Shown here one piece after another: positions 1 to 8,337 of a stretch of 11,233 bases of DNA. A program made the position numbers and the translations under genes. The notes under the pieces are model-generated. The model saw nothing but the letters and a program-made list of their open reading frames with translations. It had not been told where the DNA came from and searched no databases. Every line of letters starts with the position of its first letter. The first letter of the stretch is position 1. Source of the DNA: Isotricha intestinalis (Eukaryota; Ciliophora; Litostomatea; Vestibuliferida; Isotrichidae); assembly GCA_023807065.1 (NCBI GenBank), contig JAJJLU010004607.1:1-11233 (forward strand). Reading direction: 5' to 3'.

Positions 1-4
1 AGAT

Positions 5-76
5 GTCGGTGTCATCTAGTGGTTAGGATCCCACGTTGTGGCCGTGGTAACCTGAGTTCGAATCTCAGCACCGACA
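5..76 (+). tRNA. tRNA-His (anticodon GTG)
   Basis: This is a complete 72-base cloverleaf. The acceptor stem 5-11 pairs perfectly with 69-75. The anticodon stem 31-35 pairs with 43-47, and its seven-base loop has GTG at 38-40, which reads His codons. The T stem 52-56 pairs with 64-68 around a TTCGAAT loop. Internal pol III promoter boxes are visible: an A-box-like stretch near 12-22 and a B-box-like GAGTTCGAATC at 54-64. The discriminator (base 76) is A, as in eukaryotic tRNA-His; bacterial ones normally have C. No CCA is encoded. The base before the 5' end is T, so the G-1 that histidyl-tRNA synthetase needs must be added after transcription, as is known for eukaryotes. There is no intron. 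Confidence 0.97.
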
Positions 77-77
77 A

Positions 78-85
78 TTTTTTTT
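78..85 (+). terminator. RNA polymerase III oligo-T terminator of tRNA-His
   Basis: A run of eight T residues begins two bases after the tRNA discriminator. This is the usual pol III stop signal. In DNA this A/T-rich, T-runs are common, but the position directly behind the tRNA makes the call natural. Confidence 0.8.
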
Positions 86-493
86 AAAAAAAAATAATTT
101 AATTATACAATCTTATTCAATATTTTTTAATTAAGATTTTAAAACATATTATATTTTGTTAATGAGTAAGAATTATATATATTATTGTAGATTTAAATTT
201 GGAATTTAATTCACTTTCTTTTTTATAAATTTTGTTTTTTTGATTTTTGAGGAAATTACAAATTTTTATGATGATTATCAAATATAAATATAATATTATT
301 TTTATGGTACAGATTTTTTAAATATTAATAAAGATAATAAAAATATAAAAATTACCTATGTTGTTTTAATTTAGTTTGTAAAAAATAAAAAAATTATTTA
401 TATATTATTCTAATTTTGCATTATTTTCACTAAGATGAAATAATCATAAACATATACAATAAATTATATATATAATTAAAGTTATAACATTTT
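86..493. other. A/T-rich intergenic stretch with no gene seen
   Basis: This stretch lies between tRNA-His and the 3' end of the minus-strand gene at 494. It is made of short A and T runs with stops in all frames. I see no coding potential, RNA fold or clear repeat. It must hold the 3' UTR of the minus-strand gene at its right side. Confidence 0.6.
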
Positions 494-1765
494 TCACATT
501 TGGAAGATATTTTTATTTCCTTTATTAAAATTAATATTTTTTTTTTCATTCATTCGAGAAAAATTTTGAGTATAAGAATAAATTTGATTAGATAATATTA
601 CATTATTTCTTGAACTTTTATTATAACTCCCTTTAATTTTAATTTTTCCATTTAATAATTTTTTATTATATTCAAAAATATGAAAAGAAGTTAAATAATT
701 ATTTGAGTTTCTTGATGAAATATTTCTTGAATAAGGTTTAGTTAATTTATAATTGTTGTTTTTTATTTTTATCATTCCTGTTTTATGAGGTTCAAATTTA
801 ATAGTTTTATTATAATTATAATTTTTTAATAATAAAGTAGTTTTAAAGTTATTGTTTGTTAAATCAGTACTTTTCCCTTGAGTTCTTTTATTAACAAAAT
901 TTAACTGTGTTAATAGTTTTTCGGGGTTAAATTGAATTGAAAAATTTTTATTATGTATTGATTTTAATTTTAAACTAACTTGATTATTTAATTTATTTTC
1001 TTTTGTAGTAGATAAAGTTAAATTTTGTTTTTTAATTTTGAAATTATTTTTTTTCTCAAATTGATTATTCAAAGTATTCATTAATTTATTTTTTTCTTCT
1101 GCAAATATATAAATATGCTCTTTATTATATTTATTATATTTTTTATCTAACTTATTTGTATAATATTGATTTTTCCTTTTATTTTTCATTTTTATCGAAC
1201 TATTTAAATCATTTAAAATGTTTATAAGTGATTCATCTTCAAATATTTCTTCTTTATAATTGTTGGTTAATAATCTAAAATTACTTTTATTTAATTCAAT
1301 AGTTTCATTATCAGAACTTTCAGTTGAACTTGAAATATCATTTATATTTTTTCTAACAGATTTACTAAAAATTACTTTAAAATGCTTTTGATTACTTTTA
1401 TTCTTATCCTTATTATTTTTATTTTCATAATTATTATAATAAAAAATTTCTCCTAATTTTTCTCCATTATATTGAATTATTTTGTTTATTGAGAAATTTC
1501 TAAAAGTTGGTTTACAAAAGAATTTTAAATAATTATGATAATATTTTGAATATTTTGGAATTTGAATGTAACATTCTTTCTTGTTATAATAACGTTTCAT
1601 AAATTCTTTCATATAATCATAAACAATTGAGTCTTTTAACAAAGAAAAAATTTTACAATTTTTATTTAAAATCATATTTGAAATTACTTGTGATTGATAT
1701 ATTTGATTAGTTTTTTTTCCATATTTATTATAAAGGTTTTTATGAAGTAATTTTAAGCATTCCAT
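494..1765 (-). CDS. Basic, Asn/Lys-rich protein with a conserved-looking N-terminal block; function unknown
   Basis: This is a 423-residue protein that I cannot assign to a named family. Residues about 48-113 are unlike the rest: they are dense in Tyr, Phe, Lys and Cys, with YDYMKEFMKRYY (49-60), YLKFFCKPTFRNF (79-91), then NKIIQYNGEKLGEIFYY and NNY. This block has the look of a folded, conserved module. I have an impression of similar blocks in uncharacterised proteins of flagellated protists, but cannot verify that. From about 114 to the end the chain is low-complexity, Asn/Lys/Ser-rich and probably disordered, with a short acidic Ser-rich patch near 143-157. There is no signal peptide or membrane segment. 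The start has an A-rich context (AAAATGG). The gene diverges from the coiled-coil gene at 1828 across only 62 bp. Confidence 0.75.
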   Translation of the reverse strand: MECLKLLHKNLYNKYGKKTNQIYQSQVISNMILNKNCKIFSLLKDSIVYDYMKEFMKRYYNKKECYIQIPKYSKYYHNYLKFFCKPTFRNFSINKIIQYNGEKLGEIFYYNNYENKNNKDKNKSNQKHFKVIFSKSVRKNINDISSSTESSDNETIELNKSNFRLLTNNYKEEIFEDESLINILNDLNSSIKMKNKRKNQYYTNKLDKKYNKYNKEHIYIFAEEKNKLMNTLNNQFEKKNNFKIKKQNLTLSTTKENKLNNQVSLKLKSIHNKNFSIQFNPEKLLTQLNFVNKRTQGKSTDLTNNNFKTTLLLKNYNYNKTIKFEPHKTGMIKIKNNNYKLTKPYSRNISSRNSNNYLTSFHIFEYNKKLLNGKIKIKGSYNKSSRNNVILSNQIYSYTQNFSRMNEKKNINFNKGNKNIFQM

Positions 1766-1827
1766 TTTTAATTATTTTAAAAAAAATCAGTTAATTTTTT
1801 TCTAAGAATTATAATAAATAAAAGAAA
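1766..1827. promoter_or_regulatory. 62-bp divergent intergenic region, probable bidirectional promoter
   Basis: The start codons of the minus-strand gene (1765) and the plus-strand gene (1828) are separated by only 62 A/T-rich bases. Both 5' UTRs and any core promoter must lie here or inside the neighbouring coding sequences. No specific factor site can be read. A shared, bidirectional promoter is inferred from geometry alone. Confidence 0.5.
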
Positions 1828-2715
1828 ATGTCAATATCTTTTTCACAAGAAATTCCAGTAGAAGAAAATAATAAAACAAAGATAAATATTAAAGAAACTA
1901 TTTCAGAACTTTTAAAGAAAAAAAAGAAAAATCGTTTATTAGGAAAAGAATTAATAAACAAATTAGATTTAAAAATAAAAAAAGATAGTTTAATCCTGCA
2001 ATTAAAAAAAGATTATAAATATTATGAAATGTTAGAAAAAATAAAGCAATTAAATTTAGAAGATATAATATTAAAAAGAGAAGATATAGAAGAAAATTTA
2101 AATTCAGCAAGAGATTATAATAGTAGTTTAAGAGAAGAAATGCATGAATTTGTTAAAGGATTAGATTTATATGAAGATAAAATTAAAGAATTAAAAAATG
2201 AAAGAGAAAATATTTATTCATCAACTTATTCAGCTTTAAAGAAGAAAACAGAAGAAAAATTAGAATTAGAAAAAAAATTATCTGATGTTTCTAAACAAAT
2301 AAAGCAACAAAAAGAATTAATTAAAAATATGGATATTAGATATCAAAGCTTAAAAAAACAAAAAGATAAAGAAGAAGATAAATTAATGAAACAAGAAGCT
2401 ATTGATATAGATAAATATAATAAATTATTTAAAAAATATCGTGAAATGTTAACTAAATATAATCTTTATGAAAAAGAAGAAGATAATAATCATAATAATG
2501 ATTTGGCAATTTCAAGAAAAATTTATGAAGAAAATTTATTAAATGAAGAATTAAAAATGAAATTAACAGAAGCTAAATTAAAAAATGAATCTTTACAAAA
2601 AAATATTGATGATATTAGTACTAAAGTTAGTTTAATATATAAAGATGAAATTAATAGTAAATTTAAAACTATTGAATCTACTATTAATTCAACTAATATT
2701 GGTAATTATTCTTAA
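1828..2715 (+). CDS. Coiled-coil protein, function unknown
   Basis: This is a 295-residue protein that is almost entirely Lys/Glu/Leu-rich helix. Heptad-like spacing of Leu and Ile runs from about residue 22 to 215 and again from about 233 to 275. A short break (EEDNNHNNDLA, near 217-227) separates the two coiled segments. The first 20 residues and the last 20, which are Ser/Thr/Asn/Ile-rich, look disordered. There is no membrane segment, signal peptide or catalytic motif. The start has AAAATG context. The protein could be a structural, cytoskeletal or flagellar component, since it shares a divergent promoter region with another unassigned gene and sits two genes upstream of a SNARE. That is context only; I do not recognise the family. 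Confidence 0.75.
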   Translation: MSISFSQEIPVEENNKTKINIKETISELLKKKKKNRLLGKELINKLDLKIKKDSLILQLKKDYKYYEMLEKIKQLNLEDIILKREDIEENLNSARDYNSSLREEMHEFVKGLDLYEDKIKELKNERENIYSSTYSALKKKTEEKLELEKKLSDVSKQIKQQKELIKNMDIRYQSLKKQKDKEEDKLMKQEAIDIDKYNKLFKKYREMLTKYNLYEKEEDNNHNNDLAISRKIYEENLLNEELKMKLTEAKLKNESLQKNIDDISTKVSLIYKDEINSKFKTIESTINSTNIGNYS

Positions 2716-2840
2716 TATTAATATTAAAAGTTTTTTTGAATTAAATTTGTATTTTATTAAAATTAAAATTTTGATTAAAAGGAATTTAAAAATAAATATT
2801 ATTTCATGGAAAAAATTTTTTTTTAATATATTATAAAAAT

Positions 2841-4370
2841 ATGTTACACTCCTATTATTCAAATAATATTTCAAAAGATCATTTCAAGAAAAAAAAGATA
2901 TCAAATAAAAATTCAAATTCTCAAATAATGATAAGAAGTAAAACTTCAGTTAATAATAAAGAAAGTATTATAAGAAAGCGAAAATCTTCACCTTTGAAAA
3001 ATAATAATAATGAAAAACAAAGTCATTCAAATAATAAGTTAAATAAATCATCAATAAATAAACATATTCAATTTAAAAAAGAAGCATCTTCAAATTATAA
3101 TGTAAATAGAACAATGGGAAATATAATTTTAAATAAAAGCAATAACTCTTTTAACAAAAATATTGACGTTAATAAATCAGTTTTTATAAGTCAAGAAAAA
3201 GAAAAATCAAATATATCTCAAAGTAGTAAAGATAATAATAAAACTCAAAAAAAAATTTTAACTGTAAATACAGATTATTCTCAAATTACAAATGAATCTT
3301 TAGGAATAAGTACAATAAATGAAGTAAATATACATAGTAATGATATAGATAATCAACAAGAAAATGTAAAAAAATTTAAAAAAACTTTAATAAATAGTGG
3401 AAGTTTAATTAATATTCATAATAATAATAAAGAACATCCTTTAAAATTATATAAAGATAATTTAATATCTCATAATAATAATTTAAATAATTATCAAAAT
3501 GAAAATAATTATACAAAAGTTAATACTTATACAAATAGTTTAGCAAATTCTATAAATTTTGGTAATACTAATAAAAATAATTTTAATATTTTAACAAGAG
3601 AAAATTTCTCAAAGCAAATTTATGAAATTAATATTCAATTAGAAAAAAAGTTAAATGAAAATAAATCAATTTCTAAAAGTCAAAAATATAATACAATTAA
3701 ACATGCATTTGAAGATTTAATAAGATTACTTCAAAATAATAATAGTAAATTAAATGATACAAATATGATAAATTTATTACAAAAATTACTTTTTGGTTAT
3801 CATGAAGTAGTAAATGCTTATTTAATTGAAAATACAGAATTAAAAAAATTAAATTGTAATTTAAATGAAAAGAACGAAAAATTTGATAAATTACTTATTG
3901 AATCAATGAGTATTATAAATGAAAAAAATAGAGAACTTAAATTTTTAAAAAAGAAAATATCAACAATGACACTTGAAACAGAATCTACTACAAATCATAA
4001 TATTACTTCAAAAGAAAATGATAATTTAAATGTTAAGGCTTTTGAAAAAGGAAGTATCAATGAAAAAATATATAATTTAAATAAAAGTAATTTAGGTGAT
4101 TTAGATGCTTTATATTTTTTTGATAAAATTGAAATGAAACATAAACATTCTTTTAGTCAAAATATTCCTTTATTAAAATTAAGAAAAGAAGAAGACATTA
4201 CTAAAAATAAAATATTAAAAAAAAATAACACAAACAAAATATTACATTTTAAACACAAAAGCCAAAATATTATAAATGAAAAAAATATCAATAATAATAA
4301 TAATGATAATACTATTAACAAAAAGCATAATTCTAACTTCAAACTGATTAAATCCCATTTTAAAATATAA
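2841..4370 (+). CDS. Asn/Ser/Lys-rich protein with a central helical core, function unknown
   Basis: This is a 509-residue protein that I do not recognise. Residues 1-250 are a long disordered region rich in Asn, Ser, Lys and His, basic near the N-terminus (for example RKRKSSPLK). Residues about 252-375 form the only well-ordered part: helices containing KHAFEDLIRLLQ and LLQKLLFGYHEVVNAYLIEN, followed by a Leu/Lys/Glu coiled coil ending near FLKKKIS. The C-terminal 130 residues are low-complexity again, with an Asn run encoded by AAT triplets (about 4288-4310). There is no membrane segment. The start lies 125 bp after the previous stop and has A at -3. No splice signals clearly join it to the upstream coiled-coil gene, so I treat it as separate. 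Confidence 0.72.
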   Translation: MLHSYYSNNISKDHFKKKKISNKNSNSQIMIRSKTSVNNKESIIRKRKSSPLKNNNNEKQSHSNNKLNKSSINKHIQFKKEASSNYNVNRTMGNIILNKSNNSFNKNIDVNKSVFISQEKEKSNISQSSKDNNKTQKKILTVNTDYSQITNESLGISTINEVNIHSNDIDNQQENVKKFKKTLINSGSLINIHNNNKEHPLKLYKDNLISHNNNLNNYQNENNYTKVNTYTNSLANSINFGNTNKNNFNILTRENFSKQIYEINIQLEKKLNENKSISKSQKYNTIKHAFEDLIRLLQNNNSKLNDTNMINLLQKLLFGYHEVVNAYLIENTELKKLNCNLNEKNEKFDKLLIESMSIINEKNRELKFLKKKISTMTLETESTTNHNITSKENDNLNVKAFEKGSINEKIYNLNKSNLGDLDALYFFDKIEMKHKHSFSQNIPLLKLRKEEDITKNKILKKNNTNKILHFKHKSQNIINEKNINNNNNDNTINKKHNSNFKLIKSHFKI

Positions 4371-4467
4371 ATAGATTAAGATATATATAAATAGAAAAGC
4401 TATAATATTATAATTGTTAAAATAAAATTATTTTTATTTCAAATAAAAAATTTAATTCAAAAAAAAA

Positions 4468-5112
4468 ATGTCAGAAATATTTTCAATATTTGAAGACAGT
4501 TTAAAAATAGTATTAAAAAACATAAATAAATCTTTAAATAAATCATCATTAAACGACGATGATATGGAAAAATTACATTTTAACATGAAAGAAGCTCAAA
4601 GAATAATAAGACAAATGGAATTAGAAATAAATTCAAAAAACAATGAAGTGCCAAAAGATTTAAAAACACGATATAATAATTATAAAAATCAAATAGATGA
4701 ATATAATGTAAAATATTCTAAAATTCAAGAACTATATATTCAAAATAAAAATCAAAATTCATTAGCTTTTGATTTTACAGATATTGATTCAAGTAAAAAA
4801 ATTCAGAAAGAAAGTTTAATTGAAAATGAAGGTGGATTATATGGAATGCATAATACTTTAGATGAAATACAAAGAGAAGCTTATAGAATTGAAGATATGG
4901 GGAATAATATGAGATATCAATTTGAAATTCAAGGAGATCAAATGAAAAATATCAGAGATAATATTTTTGATTTAAATAATCATATTAATCATTCTAATAA
5001 ACTAATTAATAATATGCTTAAAAGAGAAAATAGAAATAAATGTATTCTTTTTCTACTTATTTTTATTGGCTGTGTTATTCTTTTAATAATTTTTTATTAT
5101 AAATTTAAATGA
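4468..5112 (+). CDS. VTI1: Vti1-like Qb-SNARE
   Basis: This 214-residue protein matches the size and layout of Vti1 SNAREs, which drive membrane fusion in Golgi, endosome and vacuole/lysosome traffic. Residues about 1-92 are a helical N-terminal domain, with the Vti1-like stretch KEAQRIIRQMELEI (41-54). Residues about 128-187 form the SNARE helix, starting TLDEIQREAYRIEDMG. Q155, in the IQGDQM context, sits where the central zero-layer Gln is expected. Residues about 192-211 form a hydrophobic C-terminal tail anchor (ILFLLIFIGCVILLIIFYY) ending in a short basic YKFK tail. There is no signal peptide, as usual for tail-anchored SNAREs. The Qb/Vti1 assignment rests on motif resemblance and length; another Q-SNARE is the main alternative. 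The gene lies 97 bp downstream of the Asn-rich gene and 128 bp upstream of LC8. Confidence 0.82.
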   Translation: MSEIFSIFEDSLKIVLKNINKSLNKSSLNDDDMEKLHFNMKEAQRIIRQMELEINSKNNEVPKDLKTRYNNYKNQIDEYNVKYSKIQELYIQNKNQNSLAFDFTDIDSSKKIQKESLIENEGGLYGMHNTLDEIQREAYRIEDMGNNMRYQFEIQGDQMKNIRDNIFDLNNHINHSNKLINNMLKRENRNKCILFLLIFIGCVILLIIFYYKFK

Positions 5113-5240
5113 AAAATTATATATTTTTATTTTATTTAATATATATATGAATTTACTATTTATTGAATATATATATTTTACTAAACAGTATAAAATATAA
5201 AAACAAAAAAAATAAAAAATTAAAAAGAAAATAATTAGAA

Positions 5241-5513
5241 ATGGATAAAGAAAGAAAAGCAATAATTAAAAATTCTGATATGACAGAAGATATGCAACAA
5301 GATGCAATTAATGTTGCAACAAAAGCAATTGATTCTTATAATATTGAAAAAGATATTGCTTGTTATATCAAAAAAGAATTTGATAGAAAACATAATCCAA
5401 CTTGGCATTGTGTTGTTGGAAGAAATTTTGGAAGTTATGTTACTCATGAAACTAAACATTTTATCTATTTTTATTTAGGCCAAATTGCAGTTTTATTGTT
5501 TAAATCTGGTTAA
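5241..5513 (+). CDS. DYNLL: Dynein light chain LC8, left-arm copy
   Basis: This 90-residue protein is clearly LC8 and has the normal family length (about 89). LC8 is a homodimeric hub subunit of cytoplasmic and axonemal dynein and binds short linear motifs in many partners. Diagnostic stretches are KAIIKNSDM (6-14), YNIEKDIA (33-40), [35 protein letters not shown] and the terminal LLFKSG. The strand-swapping beta region that forms the peptide groove (about 54-90) is intact. Spread over the gene are A/T-ending codons like those of its neighbours. The start has AGAAATG context and fits the family N-terminus. A second copy in opposite orientation lies at the right end of the window; over the shared 54 residues the two proteins are identical. 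The gene converges with the membrane protein gene at 5758-6507. Confidence 0.97.
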   Translation: MDKERKAIIKNSDMTEDMQQDAINVATKAIDSYNIEKDIACYIKKEFDRKHNPTWHCVVGRNFGSYVTHETKHFIYFYLGQIAVLLFKSG

Positions 5514-5757
5514 ATTTTTTTTATTTAATTTTAACTTTTAATAAGATTTTTTATTTAATTTTGAAAATTTTTTTTATGTGTAATTTTATTCTATTTATTA
5601 TTTAATATGAAAAAAATAAAAAAAATAAGAAAAAGAAAAATTAAATTATAATCAATATTCTTTATTTAAAAAAATTTTAATTTTACCTTAAAATTATATT
5701 TATGAAAAAAAATAATATTAAATATATAAAAACCTATAATCATTAAATATATTAAAA
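5514..5757. other. Convergent intergenic region, left arm
   Basis: This 244-bp gap lies between the stop codons of LC8 (+) and the membrane protein gene (-). It is almost pure A/T with several T and A runs and must hold both 3' UTRs and their polyadenylation signals. I see no gene. The matching gap in the right arm (about 10844-11068) is of similar length but not obviously alignable by eye. Confidence 0.5.
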
Positions 5758-6507
5758 TTATAAATCTCCTTCAGTTTTACATACATTATTATAATAATCA
5801 ATATCATCAAAATAATCATCGTCTTCACCTCTTGTATATTTCGTAATTCTTTTTCTTTTTTTTCTTTTAACAACAATTGGAGGATATTTAAAATCACAAG
5901 AAATGGGAATTGGAGAATTATTAATATTTTTAGGTTTATTTTCTTTTAAATAACTTTTTAATATATTTTCTAAATTATAAACTTTCTTTTGAGATCTTTC
6001 TAATTGATATTTTAAATTTTCATTTTCTTCTTTTATCATTTCTAATTCTTGTTCTGTGTCTCTAATATTATATTCTTTTTCATTATATAGTTCATTTTCA
6101 AAAGGATTAATATTAATATTATTTATTTCTCTACTTATATCCTTATTTAATGTTGATTTTTCACTTATTGTTGTTGATGAACTTGTGTTTGTGTGAAAAA
6201 GATTATTTTTATTTTTATAATTTGATTTTTGGTTTATTGTAGTTTTTCTATTAATGTTATTATTATTATTTATTTTTATATTTTTTATATCTTTAGATAA
6301 ATCTTTTAATCTTTGATTTATATATTTCTTTATAGTTAAATTTGATTTAATCTTTGGTATTTCATCAGATAATACTTTATTTTTATGTTTTGATATATTT
6401 TTTTTCATTTTATTTATTTTTCTAAAAAAAAAACAAATAATACAAAAAATGAATATAAAAAAAAATAAAACAGTAAAACTCTTTTTATCAAAATAATAAA
6501 AGTTCAT
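5758..6507 (-). CDS. Single-pass membrane protein with a short coiled coil, function unknown (left-arm copy)
   Basis: This is a 249-residue protein of unknown family. Residues about 11-28 are a run of Phe, Ile, Leu and Cys followed by a strongly basic stretch (RKINKMKKN), which predicts an N-terminal signal-anchor segment with the rest of the chain on the cytosolic side. Residues about 30-150 are Asn/Lys/Ser/Thr-rich linker. Residues about 150-189 are a coiled coil (TEQELEMIKEENENLKYQL and onward). The tail has a Pro-containing stretch (SPIPISCDFKYPP), a basic cluster KRKKRKR (214-220) and an acidic, Tyr-rich end. The start lies 55 bp downstream of the truncated coiled-coil gene, same strand. 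A ruined copy lies at about 10387-10844, so this is the only intact copy in the window. Confidence 0.75.
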   Translation of the reverse strand: MNFYYFDKKSFTVLFFFIFIFCIICFFFRKINKMKKNISKHKNKVLSDEIPKIKSNLTIKKYINQRLKDLSKDIKNIKINNNNNINRKTTINQKSNYKNKNNLFHTNTSSSTTISEKSTLNKDISREINNININPFENELYNEKEYNIRDTEQELEMIKEENENLKYQLERSQKKVYNLENILKSYLKENKPKNINNSPIPISCDFKYPPIVVKRKKRKRITKYTRGEDDDYFDDIDYYNNVCKTEGDL

Positions 6508-6562
6508 ATTTGCTCATTATTTAATTTCCTTAAACAAAATTAAAAATAATAATAATATATAA

Positions 6563-7918
6563 TTATTTTTTAGCAACTACAGATTTCCTAGTATTAACTT
6601 TTCCAGCATCAACGACTTTAATAAATTCATCTCTTTCTTTTTTTTGTTCATCCATAAATCTTTTCAAAATATCTTTATCAGGATCATAATTACTTTTATC
6701 ATCTTCTTCTTCTTTTTTTTTTTTACTTTCAACAATAATTATTTTTTCTTTAGCATCATCATTTTTACTTTTTCTAGAAATTCTAGATAAACTAGTAAGT
6801 AATCTATTAGTTTTTCTTATTTTTGTTACTCTTTTATTAACTTTTCTTTCAGTTGAACCTTTATTAGTATTTTTTTTATTTTGACTATATCTTAAATTTT
6901 CCATTTCTTTTCCTTTTTCTTCCATTATATGAAGAAATTCTTGTTTAGAATGTAATAAAAATAATATGTCAAATTTTTTAGATGATTGATGTAAAAATTC
7001 TATATATTGTTTTATTGCTTCTTCTTCTTCTTCTGTTAATATTATTTCTTTTTCTTTTTCTTCTTCTTCTCCTTCTCCTTCTCCTTCTCCTTCTTTTTTT
7101 TCTTCTACTACTTCATTTTCACCATTGTCTTCTGCTAATTGGTTTTCATTATTTTCTTCTTTCTTTTCTTCCACCTTTTCAATTTCATCTTCCTTTTTTA
7201 CTTCTTCTTCTTCTTTTTTCTCTTCTTCACCTTCTTTAATATTAGTTTCCATATTTGTAGTTTCAATATTATTATCGTTATTTTCATCATTTAATTTTAA
7301 TTCTTCTTTATTATTTTCTTCAATTTTATTAGGGTCATTATCATCAATTTCTTTTAAAGTTTTCATATTTTCAATAACTTTACTATAAGCTAAATTTACT
7401 AGATTATGTTTTTCTCCAATATCATATAATTTTTTATTTAAAGTTTTTTCTTTTTCAATTAATTCTTTTTCTTCATCTTCAACATGAGTAGTAGGAATAG
7501 TAGAAATAGATTTAGCTTCTTCATTAGGTTCTTCTTCAACTAAAACTTGATTTTTTAAATTAATATATTCTTCATTTAATTTGATTAATTCTTCAGCTAA
7601 TTCTTTTTTTTTTTTCTCAGTTTCAGCAACTCTTTTACAACAATGATTATATCTTTTATCTCTTAATAATATAGTTTCAACTAATAAATCTAAATTTTCA
7701 GTTCCAGTAATATCTCTTATTTCTTCTAAAGTAGCTTCCATTTTTTCATTATTTTGAATTAATTCTCCCATTTTTTCTCTTAAATATTGATTATATAATA
7801 TTAATAAATGTAATTCATGTCTTTTTTCTACTTCTTGTTTATCTTGAGAATCATTCTTTGCATCTTGAGCTATTTTTTTTTGTCTTTCTTTTCTTTCATC
7901 AGCAGATTGAATAAACAT
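6563..7918 (-). CDS. 5'-truncated paralogue of the large acidic coiled-coil protein (left-arm copy)
   Basis: From the first in-frame ATG this encodes 451 residues that align with residues 212-663 of the intact gene at 8338. The opening 90 residues differ at only a few positions (for example G for S, A for S). Indels in the acidic middle keep the frame, and the C-terminal blocks FLHQSSKKFDILFLLHSKQE and DPDKDILKRFMDEQKKERDE are retained. The first 154 codons of the parent are missing. Residues 155-211 are still readable upstream of this ATG (7919-8089). The ATG has T at -3, whereas every other start called here has A, so it may be a poor initiator. It may be a functional short paralogue, a gene with an unseen upstream exon, or a pseudogene whose frame has not yet broken. 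Function as for the intact copy. Confidence 0.65.
   Translation of the reverse strand: MFIQSADERKERQKKIAQDAKNDSQDKQEVEKRHELHLLILYNQYLREKMGELIQNNEKMEATLEEIRDITGTENLDLLVETILLRDKRYNHCCKRVAETEKKKKELAEELIKLNEEYINLKNQVLVEEEPNEEAKSISTIPTTHVEDEEKELIEKEKTLNKKLYDIGEKHNLVNLAYSKVIENMKTLKEIDDNDPNKIEENNKEELKLNDENNDNNIETTNMETNIKEGEEEKKEEEEVKKEDEIEKVEEKKEENNENQLAEDNGENEVVEEKKEGEGEGEGEEEEKEKEIILTEEEEEAIKQYIEFLHQSSKKFDILFLLHSKQEFLHIMEEKGKEMENLRYSQNKKNTNKGSTERKVNKRVTKIRKTNRLLTSLSRISRKSKNDDAKEKIIIVESKKKKEEEDDKSNYDPDKDILKRFMDEQKKERDEFIKVVDAGKVNTRKSVVAKK
7071..7094 (-). repeat. Hexanucleotide tandem repeat encoding Gly-Glu
   Basis: Four perfect copies of a six-base unit (CCTTCT on the plus strand) lie within the acidic region of the truncated paralogue and encode alternating Gly and Glu. 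The intact copy has no such Gly-Glu run at the matching place, so this expansion arose in the left arm after duplication or was lost on the right. Confidence 0.85.
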
Positions 7919-8089
7919 GTATTTTTGCTTTATTACTGTTTCATAATATTGGATTTGTAAATCTTGTTCATTTTTAGAATATTTATTCTTTAATTCTTGA
8001 CTTTCTATTTGGGAATGAACATCATTTCTTTTTTGTCTTATTGTATTTTCATTAAATTTTGCTTTTTGAAGTTTTCTATCTAATATTTT
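7919..8089 (-). pseudogene. Readable but ATG-less 5' extension of the truncated coiled-coil copy
   Basis: Read on the minus strand this encodes, without a stop, 57 residues matching 155-211 of the intact protein (KILDRKLQKAK through VIKQKYM). I count four conservative amino-acid changes (L/F, N/S, D/E, S/N) and about six synonymous ones. There is no ATG in frame. Upstream, the frame runs a few unrelated codons (NYNFYF) to a TGA near 8110. Homology therefore ends abruptly at about 8089. The bases at the junction on the minus strand include TATTAG, which could serve as a 3' splice site, but I see no convincing upstream exon. Confidence 0.7.
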
Positions 8090-8337
8090 GAAGTAAAAAT
8101 TATAGTTTCATTTATTTAAAAACGTTTTTATTATTTCCTAAATATATAAAAAATATATTTAAATAATATATTAACAATAAACACCCAAATCTCAAAAAAA
8201 AAACATTAAAAACTCAAAAAAATTATAAAACCTAAATAAATAATTAAAAAAAAAAATAAACACCCATAAAAAATATCTAAAAAACACAAAATATATATAT
8301 ATCTCTCTTATAAAAAAATAAAAAATAAAAAAATAAA
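8090..8337. promoter_or_regulatory. Central spacer and 5' region of the intact coiled-coil gene
   Basis: These 248 bases lie between the left breakpoint and the start of the intact gene. They are A/T-rich with a short TA run then TCTCTCTT near 8290-8308, and hold the 5' UTR and core promoter of the plus-strand gene. They are not repeated elsewhere in the window. The truncated minus-strand copy could only be transcribed from here as well, so the stretch might act in both directions. No specific factor site is recognisable. Confidence 0.45.

Larger units (their letters stand above)
5349..8089 (-). repeat. Left arm of a three-gene inverted duplication
   Basis: Read on the minus strand, this interval is homologous to the plus strand of 8800-11233. 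In order from the centre outward both arms carry the large coiled-coil gene, the single-pass membrane gene, then LC8 pointing back toward the centre. The inner edge is sharp: homology starts at codon 155 (KILDRKLQ) of the intact coiled-coil gene. The outer edge is not visible because the window ends inside the right LC8 copy, so 5349 is only the point that matches base 11233. The arms differ by many substitutions and indels, so the event is not recent. Confidence 0.88.

Noticed and set aside
1898..2110. Hydrophobic minus-strand open frame that looks like a small membrane protein
   Set aside because: It lies wholly within the plus-strand coiled-coil gene and its Leu/Phe richness comes from complementing Lys/Glu/Asn codons.
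2645..2874. Short open frames on both strands between the coiled-coil gene and the Asn-rich gene
   Set aside because: They are short, low in complexity and overlap the ends of better-supported genes; A/T-rich spacer gives such frames by chance.
1828..4370. One spliced gene made from the coiled-coil and Asn-rich frames
   Set aside because: The first frame ends in a proper stop after a low-complexity tail, the second has its own ATG with A at -3, and I see no convincing donor and acceptor pair between them.
6982..7388. Leu- and Ser-rich plus-strand open frames over the acidic region
   Set aside because: They are the antisense of Glu/Lys-rich codons (GAA/GAG/AAA) of the truncated paralogue. 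The low-complexity Leu/Ser/Phe composition is an artefact and the sense frame has a conserved paralogue.
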